A DNA stretch of 64,000 bases, taken from positions 62,001 to 126,000 of the forward strand of contig JAIXMQ010000030.1 in assembly GCA_025716855.1 (NCBI GenBank), written 5' to 3'. The stretch's first letter is position 1; each line of letters begins with the position of its first letter. This DNA is from Pilaira anomala. Taxonomy: Eukaryota > Mucoromycota > Mucoromycetes > Mucorales > Mucoraceae. Shown here piece by piece: positions 49,215 through 62,324 of this stretch. The notes beneath the pieces were generated by a model. That model searched no databases. It had not been told where the DNA came from and saw only the letters and a program-made list of their open reading frames with translations. Made by a program: the position numbers and the translations under genes.

Positions 49215-51289
49215 ATGAAGTTAAACTCAATTTGTGCTGCAATTAGCTTATTGTTGTTGTCAACTTATGCTGCTGTCATACCCCTTTCTCATGATACCGA
49301 GTTTCATTGGTCAAAGCGTAGCGATGTCAAATCTTTCTCGGCTGATCTCAAATCACTTACCCGCCTTCAAGCCTCGGATTTGAATGCGCGTGGTCAGGTA
49401 TTTGATATCTACGACAATGGTAAAGACAATGGAGCTATTAGTGTCATCTCAGGTATTATTATATAAACTCTACACAGCTTTAATCATATATTCTAACCTT
49501 TCTTTTAGGTATGAACAAGCGTGCCACTATTAAGGCTGCTCAATCTAATAGAGATGATGATGATGAAGACGATGAAGACGATGCAGACGAAGATGATGAT
49601 GATGATGATGATGAGGATGATGAAGATGATGAAGATGATGATGATGATGAGGATGAAGATGATGAAGACGAAGATGATGAAGATGATGAAGACGAAGATG
49701 AAGAGGATGAAGATGAAGATGAAGAAGACGAAGATGAAGACGAAGAGGATGAAGACGAAGATGAAGAGGATGAAGACGAAGACGAAGATGATGATGAAGA
49801 TGATGATGAGCCTATCTCTCGTGGCCTTACTTCCTCAAGAAGACCACTCTCCACCACCACTTTTCAAGTTACTATAGGATATACCATTACCAGAACCACC
49901 GAATCAAGAGTAACTAGCACTACAACAGTTACTCCAAAAAGATCTAGCATGACTTCTGCACCCGTATCATCATCTTCAAGAAATAACTCTTCTGTCTCTC
50001 GTTCTTCAAGTGCTTCCAGATCCAGCAGTTCCTCCATGAAGCCACTCTCAACCACTACCTTGTCTGTTACGGCAGCTACCACTACTCTTACAAAGGAAAC
50101 AAGTACAACTACCACTCGTACAGTTACATCAACGAGACTCAGTACTATACCTACGCCTAGATCATCCTCTAGAGTAACTTCTTCCGGTGCCCCCAGATCA
50201 TCTAGCTCTTTGACTCGTTCTTCAAGTGCCCCAGGATCATCTGCTTCTTCAACTCGCTCTTCCAGCGCCTCCAGATCTTCCAGCTCGTCAGCTCGTTCTT
50301 CAAGTACCCTCAGATCATCTAGTTCTTCGACTCGTTCTTCCAGTATCCCCAGATCTTCCAGTTCTTCAACCCGTTCTTCCAGTGCCCCCAGATCATCTAG
50401 TTCTTCGACTCGTTCTTCCAGTATCCCCAGATCTTCCAGTTCTTCAACCCGTTCTTCCAGTGCCCCCAGATCATCTAGTTCTTCGACTCGTTCTTCAAGT
50501 GCCCCAAGATCATCTAGTTCTTCGACTCGTTCTTCCAGTATCCCCGGATCTTCCACTATCTCCGGATCTTCCACTATCCCCAGATCTTCCAGTATCCCCA
50601 GACCTTCCAGTTCTTCAGCTCGCTCTCCAAGTTCCTCCAGATCTTCTGGTGCTTTAACGACACCACTTTCAACCACTACGTTATCAGTTACAATTCCATA
50701 TACTGTTACTCAAACAACAGAATCCAGCACAACTACTACTCAAACAGTTATACCAATCTCACCCGGTAAGACTTCTTCTCGCGCAATTTCGTCCACTGTT
50801 AATACAGGCTCTTCCAATATTGAGACGTCTGTTGAAATTGAAACTGTCACTGAAACTGATGTCATTACTTCTACAGAAATTCCAACTGGATCCGCATCTG
50901 GATCCCTTTCTTCTAGAGATGTTCCTTCCCCAACCTCTGGAGGAGCATCTACTAGAAGTACTCCTTCATCAAGCGTTCCTACTGGATCTGCTGTCTCAAG
51001 TCCTCTTCCAACCACCACATTATCTGTTACAATTCCATTCACTGTTACTACAACTATCGAATCAAGCACCACTATCACTCGAACAACTACACCAATGAGA
51101 CCCAGCATCACTCCTGCTAGCTCCTCTGGTAACTCTGCTTCAATTGCTTCTTCTGTTTCTGACAACGCAGTTGCTACCGACGTCCCTGCTGACTCTGATA
51201 CCGAATCTGACGCTGATTCCGAATCTGACGCTGATGCCGAATCTGACGCTGACACTGTCTTTAATGCCGAGTTTGTCCCAACTGAATAA
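49215..51289 (+). CDS. Secreted Ser/Thr-rich repeat protein with acidic Asp/Glu block
   Basis: Two exons, 49215-49452 and 49509-51289, giving 672 residues. A clear signal peptide (MKLNSICAAISLLLLSTYAA) is followed by Lys-Arg at 34-35 and again at 83-84, which look like Kex2 processing sites. Residues about 95-180 are almost only Asp and Glu, encoded by GAT/GAC/GAA/GAG. After this come about four copies of a PLSTTT-SVT---T-T-ESSTTT unit at the edges of a long Ser/Arg/Pro tract built from a short repeat, RSSS(A/I)PRSSSSST. The C-terminus is a DSESDADAESDAD block without a hydrophobic GPI tail. It is probably a heavily O-mannosylated wall or extracellular protein, and the acidic block may bind cations such as calcium; both are inference. 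I recognise no catalytic domain. Confidence 0.8.
49554..49811 (+). repeat. GAN trinucleotide repeat encoding poly-Asp/Glu
   Basis: About 86 consecutive codons of GAT, GAC, GAA or GAG with a single GCA interruption. The reverse strand reads as a poly-Ser frame, a shadow. Such a tract is likely to vary in length between strains. Confidence 0.9.
50219..50620 (+). repeat. Coding tandem repeat, Ser/Arg/Pro units
   Basis: Units of about 45-48 bp, roughly tcttcgactcgttcttccag followed by tgcccccagatcatctag or tatccccagatcttccag, recur about nine times in the Ser-rich protein. Two types, APRSSSSST and IPRSSSSST, alternate over part of the array, suggesting a higher-order ~90-bp duplication. Confidence 0.8.
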
Positions 51290-51967
51290 GATCTTATCGC
51301 AAGAAGTATATAGCTTCTTTCTACCTAGAATAAAACTTTCTCAGCTCAATTTGAAATAATTTTGATAAATCCTTTATATAAATAAATAAATAAAAAATGA
51401 ACATTATAATAACTAAATTTTGACGTCTACTACTATTATGTAACTAAAAAAAAAAAAAAGGGAATTATTTATGCAAAAACATAAATAAGATTGGATTTGT
51501 TGAGATTATGACTTAATCTTAAACCAAAAAATTATTTAATTCTTTTAAAAATTAAAAAGTAACTGAATTTATTGATAAGTTTGTTTGCGATGATTGAAAT
51601 CATTTACAGTATAAATATGTACATGTTACGTAAGAAAAATGCTGTAATTATTGAATAAAAGAAAGCTTCTACAATCACCTTGATATTTCAATATAGATCC
51701 AGGCTCTGCTGTGGTGTTTAAGGTAGCTTCGAGGCGAATATATTTCAATCGTTTATGTATGTCTGTACATCACGGCATCATGCAAATGGATATTAGGTCC
51801 TCAATAAAACGGTACTATTACTATGACTATCTGATCCTAAACTCTCTTTCTTTTTTATTATATAAATAATAGATTGTATTTCTTATCCATATATTATCAC
51901 AGACTTCTGTCAAACAGCTTACTTGTCAAGTAATTGAAACATGATGTTATTAGAACTCTATGATCCT

Positions 51968-52037
<70 letters not shown>

Positions 52038-52210
52038 CAGTAGATTTCTTATAGGGAATCATGTAATTTGCGAATAAGCCTGTAAGAATGCATATTTTTT
52101 TTTCTTTTTTACATATCTCCCTGTATTTCTCTCTTTTTTGTAATAGAGGTTTTTTTTTTTAAATAAATTTTATATATTATGTTGCATTTGGGCACTGTTT
52201 TAAATAAATA
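51290..52210. other. Intergenic with a 68-bp poly(T) tract
   Basis: 3' flanks of the Ser-rich gene and the ABC transporter, which converge here. An uninterrupted T run spans 51970-52037, the longest homopolymer in the window. No gene seen. Confidence 0.7.
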
Positions 52211-55200
52211 TTATGAAACGGATAACGATTGTTGATTTACCATTTCACTATATATGCCATTTAATTTCAAAAGTTCCCAATGTGTTCCTTGTTCTATAAT
52301 AGTTCCATTTTTGACAACGCAAATGAGATCAGCATCTTTGATTGTAGATAAACGTTGTGCAATTGTAATTGTTGTTCTGCCGCCTTCTTGAATAATGTTA
52401 TCCAGTGCATCTTGAACGAGACGCTCAGATTCACTATCGAGAGCGGAAGTAGCTTCGTCTAGTAGCAGTACCTTGGGGTTACGAATAAGAGCACGAGCAA
52501 TAGCAATACGTTGCTTTTGACCACCAGAAAGTTGTGAACCTTTGTCACCAACACGAGTATTATATCCTTCAGGAAGTGTAGAAATAAATTGATGAATATT
52601 AGAAGCTTTACAAGCTACTTCGATTTCTTCTTGTGAAACCTCAATTCCATCTTCAGTACCAAATTGAATATTTTCTCCAATTGTCAAATCAAAAAGACAA
52701 GGCTCTTGAGATACAATTGCCATATGACTACGAAGGTTATATAACGAATATGTCTTGACATTTCGACCATCTAAAGAAACTGTTCCCTTCAATGGGTCAT
52801 ACCAGCGTTGAAGCATACCAATTGTAGTCGATTTACCACACCCTGAAGGTCCAACCAAAGCAACTGTTGTGCCAGCTTTACCACTGAAATTAAACTTTCC
52901 ATCAAAGATGAGAGTTTCAGGACGAGCAGGATAAGTAAATTTGATACTTTTTAAATCAACATTACCATCTACAGACCCTGTTTTGGGCTCAATACCTTCT
53001 AACTCTGGATCAATCAAAGGTTGACGCTCAATTATTTCAAAAGAAGCAAGGGCAGCATATTTCGCTTTAGAGAATGCTGCTGCGAAAGTAGTACTCTTGC
53101 CAGCAGCTTCTGAAGTTGTAATAATTACGGTGATACTAGTAAACATTTCTGGGAACCCAATTACACCGTTGGCAATTAAGCGTGCACCAGCGTAAAAAGC
53201 AATAGCACTAGTATACATATTGATACCTTTACTAAAACCAGCAGCAATAGAGGAAAGATAAGCCTTTCTGATAGAGAGATTGTGTGGACGATCAGTAGCA
53301 TGGTAGTAACGCTCTTCGAAGTAAGATTGTTTGTTCAATGCAGCAACTGTGCGAACTTCACGTATAGCTTCACCTGCGACTTGACCGCTCTCTGCATTAG
53401 CTTGCTTTGTATCATCTTCATATCCTCTTTGAACACTGAACTCGTAAGTAGTTGCACCGCATAAGAAAGGAGCCATAAGAAGTGTAATAAGGGTAAGTTG
53501 CCAACTGCCGGTAAATGCAAGAGCTAACCCAACAATAGTGGTAGCAATGAGTTGAGTGACTTCACCCCAAACTTTTGTAATCATCTCATTCACATTGCGT
53601 GCATCAACAGCTAACTTTGAAGTAAGCGCACCCGTATTATTTCCTTTTTGATCAAAGAACCCGATCTCTTGTTTTAAATAAGTAGCAAAGATTTTAGAGC
53701 GGAAACGCTTAGTAAATTTTTCACCGCATATTTCATAGCAGGAAAATTGAATACAGTTACCGATGAAAGCAGCAATACCGAGTATAAAGAAAATAAAAGC
53801 ATATAAATTGGTTCCTTGAAGCGGACCGGGACGGATTTCTTGGCCGGGCATACTGAGAATAATGACAATTTTAGAGAAACAATAAGCATAAACAGGAAAA
53901 ATAACACCAGCAAGAGCCGATCCAAGAACACCAATAAAAAGATATTTCCATTCCTTTCTCATAGCAAAAAAGACCTTCATAAATGGGGCTCTTTGTTTAC
54001 TCATTTCTTTCTTACGTCGAGTAGCTTCTTGAATTTTAATATCATAAGCATCAATTTGGTTTACTTCTTTCGTTTCTTCATCTGCAAATTGACTATGATC
54101 TGTACTGTGTTTTTTAAGTACATGTTGGAGTGCATTCTGTTGTTCTTCAATCTTTCTTTGGACTTCCAATTCTTCTTGGCGCAAGAGTGCTTCAGTATCC
54201 TCTAAATTAGAATTCATTCCCTCATTTTGATTTATATCAATAATTTGCTTTTCAACCAAGCTTGCGTAGGCGCCTTTGTTACTAATTAACTGTTCGTGAG
54301 TTCCCTGCTCAATAATTTCTCCTTGATCAAGTACGACAATAAGATCAGAGTTAATGATTGTGGAAAGACGATGTGCAACAACAATTGTGGTTCTATTAGT
54401 AGCAGCGCGATCAAGAGCATTTTTTACAAGACGCTCAGATTGAGTATCTAAAGCAGAGGTGGCCTATTCATACATGCAAAAATAAATCAATAAAGTATCC
54501 GATAAATTATAGACAAAATATTTTTACCTCGTCTAATAATAAGATTGTCGGGTTTTTCAATATGGCACGAGCAATTGCAATACGTTGTTTTTGTCCACCA
54601 GACAACATACCACCTCCTTCACCAACAACTGTATCATAACCATTAGGTAATTGGGAGATAAATGTATGGCAGTTCGCCTCTTTACAAGCAGAAACAATCA
54701 CACTCTCTGATACTTCATCTTGTGTACCCATAAGCAAATTCTGACGAATTGTCATGTTAAATAAGACAGGCTCTTGAGAAACAACACCAATTTGTTGTCG
54801 TAACCAGCGTACATTAAGATTTTTGACATTAGTACCGTCTATACAGACTTCACCAGTTAAAGCATCATAGAACCTTTGCAAAAGTTGAATTGTAGTCGAT
54901 TTACCAGACCCAGATGGGCCAACAAAAGCAACAGTCATACCAGGTTCAATTTTTATAGTCAAGCCTTTAAGAATAAGAAGATCGGGACGTGTAGGATATT
55001 GGAATGTGACGTTTTTAAACTCGATTGAGCCTTGAACAGTATCAGGAATAAGTCCTTCCTTATCATCTAAATTAATTGCAGGAATACGATCGATAATTTC
55101 AAATAATTTGAATGCAGCACCTTTTGCATTAGCAACTGCAGATAAATTGGGTGAAAGTTTTATAAAAGAAAGACTACCCATCATCATTGCTTTTTATGAA

Positions 55201-56296
55201 AAAAAAATTTAGTATCAAATATTAATTTCAAAAACTAATACATTTACATTACCTAAGAATACCACGAAAACTTCGGGACCAGTAAGTTTGCCATCAATGA
55301 CAAGTGTGGAGCCGTACCATAAGGCTAAGCCAAAAGTGAAGAACTGAACGACCAAGAATGTACCAAAACCAATACCCATACTTAGACCACGTTTAACACC
55401 AACTTTACTAGCCTCTTCTAATTTTTCTTCATAACGATCAGCGAATCGTTTTTGAAGGGTATACGAATAAACGGTACGAATTGATTGGAAGGCTTGTTCT
55501 GCAACTGTGCCTGCTTCTGCAAGTGATTTTTGAGATAGTATTGTATATTTGATCATGAAGTGTTGCAGACCTACACCTGTAGCCATAAGTAATGGAAGAA
55601 GGACTAACATAACTAATGCCATTCGCCAACCTATTTATTTGTTTTTAATATCATTATTATTTTTTTAGTTAAAAAAAAAAATGGAAAAATTCAAAACTAA
55701 ATACCTTTAACAAATGCAACCACAAAGCCTCCAATAAATTGAGCAGTTAAACTGGCTACTTGACCATATTTTTCAGATATACCATCTTGTATAATCTGGG
55801 TATCAGAAGCTAATCGTGTGTTTAAGGAGCCATCTGCAGCAGCATCAAACCAGCTCATATCTTGTTTCAAAACTGAATTGAGGTATAATCCACGAATACG
55901 GCGTGTTTGGCTTTCGCCAGTAAGGATCCATAAACAGTTAGCAATATAGCCCGTAACCATTGCGACTGTAGCCATAATTACTGTAGTGATAATGATAGGT
56001 AATACAGCGTCAACAATCTGGCTTGGATCGGATAAAGTGGCCGTAATGTTGTTAATAAAGTTGCCATAAATTAAAATTGATACAGGCTGTAATGCACCTG
56101 AACCAGCAGAAAAAATAATAGCTATAAATATAAGATATCGTTCTTGAAAAGTTGAAAATCGAAATAATCCTGCCATAGACACCATGGGTTGCTTTGGCTT
56201 TTTTTTCTTTTTCGCTCTCTTTTTCTTATCAACTTGATGTGTTGATGGAGTATTGATTGATATTGAATCTTTTCTCTCTATCTCTTCCTTTTGCAT
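52211..56296 (-). CDS. Full-length ABCB (P-glycoprotein/MDR) ABC exporter
   Basis: Four exons, 56296-55705, 55630-55253, 55189-54528 and 54463-52211, giving 1294 residues in TMD1-NBD1-TMD2-NBD2 order. NBD1 has Walker A GPSGSGKST, signature LSGGQKQR and Walker B ILLLDE|ATSALD (intron inside). NBD2 has GPSGCGKST, LSGGQKQR and VLLLDEATSALD, followed by the H-loop region. In NBD1 the H-loop reads VVAHRLSTI; in NBD2 it reads IAQRLSTI, with Gln in place of the His. A basic Lys-rich N-terminus precedes TM1. The family exports lipids, drugs or peptide pheromones (yeast Ste6, fission-yeast Pmd1); the substrate cannot be told. The linker (IDINQNEGMNSNLEDTEALL) is long and charged, as in P-glycoproteins. 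Confidence 0.93.
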
Positions 56297-57396
56297 TTTT
56301 AAAAGTTTAGTTACCCAGAAAAAAAAACAAAAAATATATTAATCGACAAGAAAAAAAAAAAAAAAAAACACTGGATACAAAAGAAATTAAATTGATCAGA
56401 TCATAAAATCCAGAGGCTTTTTTTTTTTTTTTTTTTTTTTTTTGACTCAAGAAAAAACTTTACTTTTTTATCATATATTCATAAAAATGTATCACAATTG
56501 CAATATTGAATGTCATAGCTTAGATAAACAACTAGTAATAAAAAGAGCTATTTAAGCTAAATAATCATGAGCCTTAAGTACTCTTTACTTTATAGTCGTT
56601 CGTATAGATCAAGTTGGTGTAACTGGTTTTAACATGATCTTTTCCTTATTGGATTCAATAACACTTGCTGCGGTAGAGTTAAACGGCTTTCGCAATATTT
56701 TTTTCCCGAAATTAGCATTAATAAAACAAGCTTACATTCGGTTCTTTATGGTCACATTCGAGCTTTTCTTTAAATAAAAAGTAAGGAGCTGCTAAAGTGA
56801 GAACTTATTGACAACTGTTTTTGTTCGAGTGTTGTGAAATTTTAAAAGTTTTCAATGCAGCGTAGAATACTTTACAACTAATAGTTTTTTTTTATTTGTA
56901 CAAATTTGGTTAATATGAACCGCTTCTGTAACAACTTGTAAGTTGAACGATGTTTGTCACACCAATTTATCATAATCTGGGTAAAAATAACACCCTTAAA
57001 TTTTGGCTTTATCACCTCACTGAACTTAATATTTCTCTTGATTTAACATTTGACTTAAAGTAGATTATATCTTGATTTAGCATTGTGATGTATGTACATA
57101 GTGTACATATTAATGACTTGATTTGTACTTGTTTTAATGTGTATAAAATTATAGATACAAAGGCATGATAAGATCTTATGATTGCAGAGCAATTTTTTTT
57201 TTTGAATAAATTTATGCTTTTTAAAGTTTATATTAATCTATTTTAACTGACAGTGCTATAAGTGGTTTTCAGTTCACATTTGGTAATTAGTATCACCTTA
57301 TTGTTATCTTTAAATATATGACTGTCAATTTCTATTTACAGTTACAATTATATAAAGTTTACAACGCAAAGATTGTTTATTTTAAATAAAAAAAAA
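56297..57396. other. Intergenic, no gene seen
   Basis: AT-rich promoter side of the ABC transporter and 3' flank of the reductase gene. It contains poly(A) and poly(T) runs near 56350-56367 and 56420-56442. No supported feature. Confidence 0.55.
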
Positions 57397-58428
<1,032 letters not shown>

Positions 58429-60338
58429 TTTTTTTTAAGAAAAAAAAAATAAATAAAGAAAAAAGATAGGATACAGAAAAAAAAAGAATTTTATTTCTAT
58501 TTCTATTTCTGTGTGAAAAGTAAATGAAAAAAAATCATATGTTTCTTACGGCCATTTTGACAGGTTCGATTTAATGGGTGGGACCCGAAATAATAAATGT
58601 TGTATACTCACAGCATTTGTATATATAGGTTAGTTCATATCTACATTCGAGATGTAAACAAGTATATTTCATCTAATTTTTATTTTATTTTTTGTGTCTC
58701 GACTATTTTTTTATGGTCTTTTTATACTTTTTGTAAAATCCATTACATAATATATATATCAAAGCCTCGGTGCACCACAGCCTGCAAAGACTTTGCTCTA
58801 CTATCAAGTAAACACAATTACTCTGATAAAATGATTACTGAGACACTTATATTTTTGTTCACATCGCTTATTTTCCTATGATTAAGACACGAGAGGGAAG
58901 GTATTTTTGGGAAGTATTTAACATACGATAACTAAGTAAAATGCAATAAATATTTGTTTTGTTTTTTTTAAGCATGATACGTTTCGTAGCAAGTACTTTG
59001 CGTTACCATGCAAATCGTTTGATTTCCATCACAAGTCAATTGAGTAACATCAGCCTCTGTAATTTGCTTTTGATTTTTCATGAAATGATTGATTTAAGTA
59101 TATACATCACCAAAATTTATTGCCGATCTTAAAATATCATCGTCTCGTGTGTAGCGAAATGAATTAAGCACAGTCATCTCATGTTAAAAATTATAGTATT
59201 ATGGAACCTTCTGTAAAATAAAACTAATGAGAGTGTTATAATGACTAACGTAGTTATCAGTTCTTAAAGAAGCAGATTTGGGACTGCCCTGATAGGTAAG
59301 AACCCAAAGTCAAGATTTTTGTAAAGGATAAACTGGATGATAGGGCTACTCTAGTTGTTCAATTTAAAGAAATCATCCCTACAGATTTAACAAAGCAATT
59401 CTGTAAGTATCAATAAAGCCCAATAAGATTACGATCATTTCCAACCATAAAAACTTTGGTAGTAGAAATAAAAAGAATGTATAATAGGACTCTGAAATCC
59501 TTCATCATCAAAAGTATTAACTTTAATTTAAGTATCGTTGTTTCAATAATGTGGTTACATCCCAATTCTCGCGTTTGTCTTTCACTGACTCCAGCTTTTT
59601 TGAATCTCTTTTTTTTTTCTGCTTTGTTGATTGGGTCTCTTACAGTATTCTTATTTATAAATATCATTCGTTAATTGTTCTTTTTACCATGTGTCCCAGT
59701 AAGGCAGAAAAAAGTCAATTCATGTTTCACAGAAAATCATATGTAACCCGTTCGTTCGAACCCCAATCTTATTCCGCATTCTTTCTTTCGGCTTATCCGT
59801 TTTTAATGATATTTTCTGCTTTATATGCAAGTCAAACCATTTGAAGTATGTGCCTATGTAATTCAAATTCTTATTTAGGCGACAAAGATAAAGTGACCTA
59901 TCAATGTAACATATGCTATACAGCCACAACAATAAGCGGACATTCATCCACACCGATTATTATATTAAAACGAAGAGCGGGGATGGCTTACCAAAAACAT
60001 ATAATTGTTTTTTTTAAAAAAAAGCAGTTGGTTTTTTTTTCTTTCGAAGTGGACAAATTTAACCTTTCTCTAATTTTCACAAATGTATTTTTATTTACAA
60101 CACACATAATGACCTGATTTTCTTCTTTTTTATACTTTGTTTTTATAAAATGGTCTGTCTTATTTTCTTTTTCTTTTTTTTTTTTTTTTCAAAAAAAAAC
60201 CAAGTATTTACGTTTCATTAAATTTTGTGATACGTCTTTGTAATTATTTATCACATTATGTTACACTCGAGCTCAGCTTTTATATTATATGTACTTTCGT
60301 ATTCTTTTTATAAAAAGGCAAATTGTGTTGACTTGTAT
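58429..60338. other. Intergenic, no supported gene
   Basis: Open frames of 70-97 codons occur in several frames, but their composition (Phe, Ile, Ser, Tyr, Lys) is that expected from AT-rich noise. They lack splice partners or recognisable motifs. A minus-strand piece at about 59410-59600 (MKDFRVLLYILFISTTKVFM) may be an old remnant but cannot be supported. Confidence 0.45.
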
Positions 60339-61782
60339 TTACAAGAAAAAGTTAAATCGTTCACGAAAGGCACTTAAATTACGATGATGACATTGTGTAG
60401 CAAGATCTTCATGGTTCATACTACAGAAAGAAAAAAAAACCCAGCGTCAGACAAATGAGAGCAAAACAACTTGTATAAGCTAATAGAAAAACTTACATGT
60501 ACATTAACAATCTTAAGCTATTCCAAATGTTATCATTTGTGTCATTAGGTACATCAATAGGTAATCTCTTTTTGGTTGTGTCAGAAATTTGACCAGCTGA
60601 AAGTGCTGCAGAATGTTGAAGTGAAAGAGAAGTGAGTAGGTGTTCAGCAGCTTCCTGATGTTGACTCAAATTCATGCAACTAATCGCTAAATTATACCTT
60701 GCGCGAACATAGGATGGGTTAATTTGAAGCGCTTGTGCGTACATTTCAATCGCTCCTACATTATCTTGTGCATTTGCTAAAGTAGCACCGACTTTATTCC
60801 ATAATTGATAATCATGAGGCTTAGTGACTAGAGCTGCTTTAAAACAATCAATAGCCTTTTGATATTCTTCGGACATATTAAATAACACTCCCAATCCAAC
60901 CTGAACATCTGCATCCATTTCTTTGCCAGGAAATGTTCGAGCTGCCTCCAAAAAGATATTGGTTATAAAATCGTGTCTCTTGACTGGATCTTTATAGTCT
61001 CTACCTAATTCACTCTCTTTCAAAATGTGTCTATATTTCTCATGATTCGAGATCCATTGCTCTAAACAGTTGTAAGCATCCATACCACAATGCTCGTTTC
61101 TATAGCTGACAGCTAGCGCCAACCATGCATCTAAACAACTAGGATCCATTGAAACTGCTTTCTCTAAAGCAGTAATAGCTGCTCCATCCCGTTCATTTTC
61201 TTGCTGTTTCAACCCTAATTGCTCCCATGTTTTTGCATTATCTGGCTCTAATTGAACTTTTGCCTCCAATGCCAATATCGAATCAGCTAAAGAAAGATGT
61301 TCAATTCCGTCAATAGCATCCGGCCTTGTCAAATAAGGATTATCCATAACATGTACGTAATTTTCATAATCTGGGCGAATTGTACGGTAGCCATACACTT
61401 TACCATCTGGCATTAACCTATCCCAATTATTTTGTACATTTTTTTTACTCTTCTCATCCTCTACTGTTATTTCGTTTGATGTGTTGTGGTGATAATCGGT
61501 AGGCCAATTTGTGATATTTAAATCCTGTAAACCTGAGACAACATTATTTTGATGCTCAATCTCCCAATGTTCAAGCTCTGCAAACTCTTTATCCCAATCG
61601 CGATCAACCATACCGTCCTCTGCTACTTCCTCAAACGCTCTTTCAAAGGCCAATTGCTCTTCTTCGGAAACATCGGAACAAGTAGCGTGCTGAGAATAAA
61701 CACTAGAAAATTCTTCTGACCATGGGTGGATTGGATGATAGCGTTGATAAATAGATTCAAAGTCTTCAAATGGTTGTTGCTT

Positions 61783-61813
<31 letters not shown>

Positions 61814-62324
61814 AAAGTTTGTGAATAAGACGCAAAATCTCGGGTCCAATCTTCGGATATTGAATGCTGCTTTGAAGGCGTATATAAGGGAGCAATAGTT
61901 GTTGGTTCGTTACGATGTTGAAATATTTCGGTAGCCAACTAGAATACAGTGAGTTATTCCTGTACTATCTTGAGAATTCGTGTAACTTACCGTATCATAA
62001 TTATTTTGTGCAGGACTTTGATGACTTCGAAATCTGTTTGTAACCTTTTTTTTTTGAAAAAAAGGGTCAGAAAACTTTGTAACTAAAAAAAAAAAGTGAA
62101 TACTTACGTTTGAGCTTGGGCCTTTTTCAATAAATTGTTCCTAGAGAAATAAAATACACGTGAATATATAAGTATATATATATATTTTGAAAAAAAAAAG
62201 GGGACATAGTTTTATACTTTACTTGTTGTAAACTTCTCTCTTGTCCTAGCTGTTTCATCAAGTTAGTAAGACCATTATTAGATCCGCAATCGTTTGTAGA
62301 TCGAGTTAAATTAGGGAATCCCAT
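60339..62324 (-). CDS. PEX5: PEX5 paralogue (copy B, few WxxxF motifs)
   Basis: Five exons, 62324-62223, 62140-62108, 62044-61991, 61938-60497 and 60420-60339, giving 570 residues. The exon layout is the same as in copy A: short 5' exons, one large exon, one short 3' exon beginning inside (I/T)MN-EDLA. The N-terminus MGFPNLTRSTNDCG keeps a cysteine (residue 13) in the recycling position and LMKQLGQERSLQQ. The N-terminal half has only three WxxxF motifs (WTRDF, WSEEF, WDKEF) and one WxxxY (WPTDY), against nine plus one in copy A. The TPR half is closely similar (ADSILALEAKVQL, LGLKQQENERDGAAI, VQVGLGVLFNMSEEYQKAIDCFKAAL). It is predicted to be a PTS1 receptor variant; whether it works alone, as a heteromer or as a PTS2 co-receptor is open. 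Confidence 0.93.

Noticed and set aside
49540..49860. Minus-strand frame of nearly pure serine
   Set aside because: It is the reverse-strand shadow of the GAN repeat that encodes poly-Asp/Glu in the secreted protein.
49864..50676. Minus-strand 270-codon Glu/Leu-rich frame
   Set aside because: Its periodic composition mirrors the Ser/Arg/Pro repeat on the plus strand; no start context or splice signals of its own.
59735..59780. B-box-like gttcgaacccc suggesting a tRNA
   Set aside because: No acceptor stem, D-arm or A box at suitable distance on either strand.
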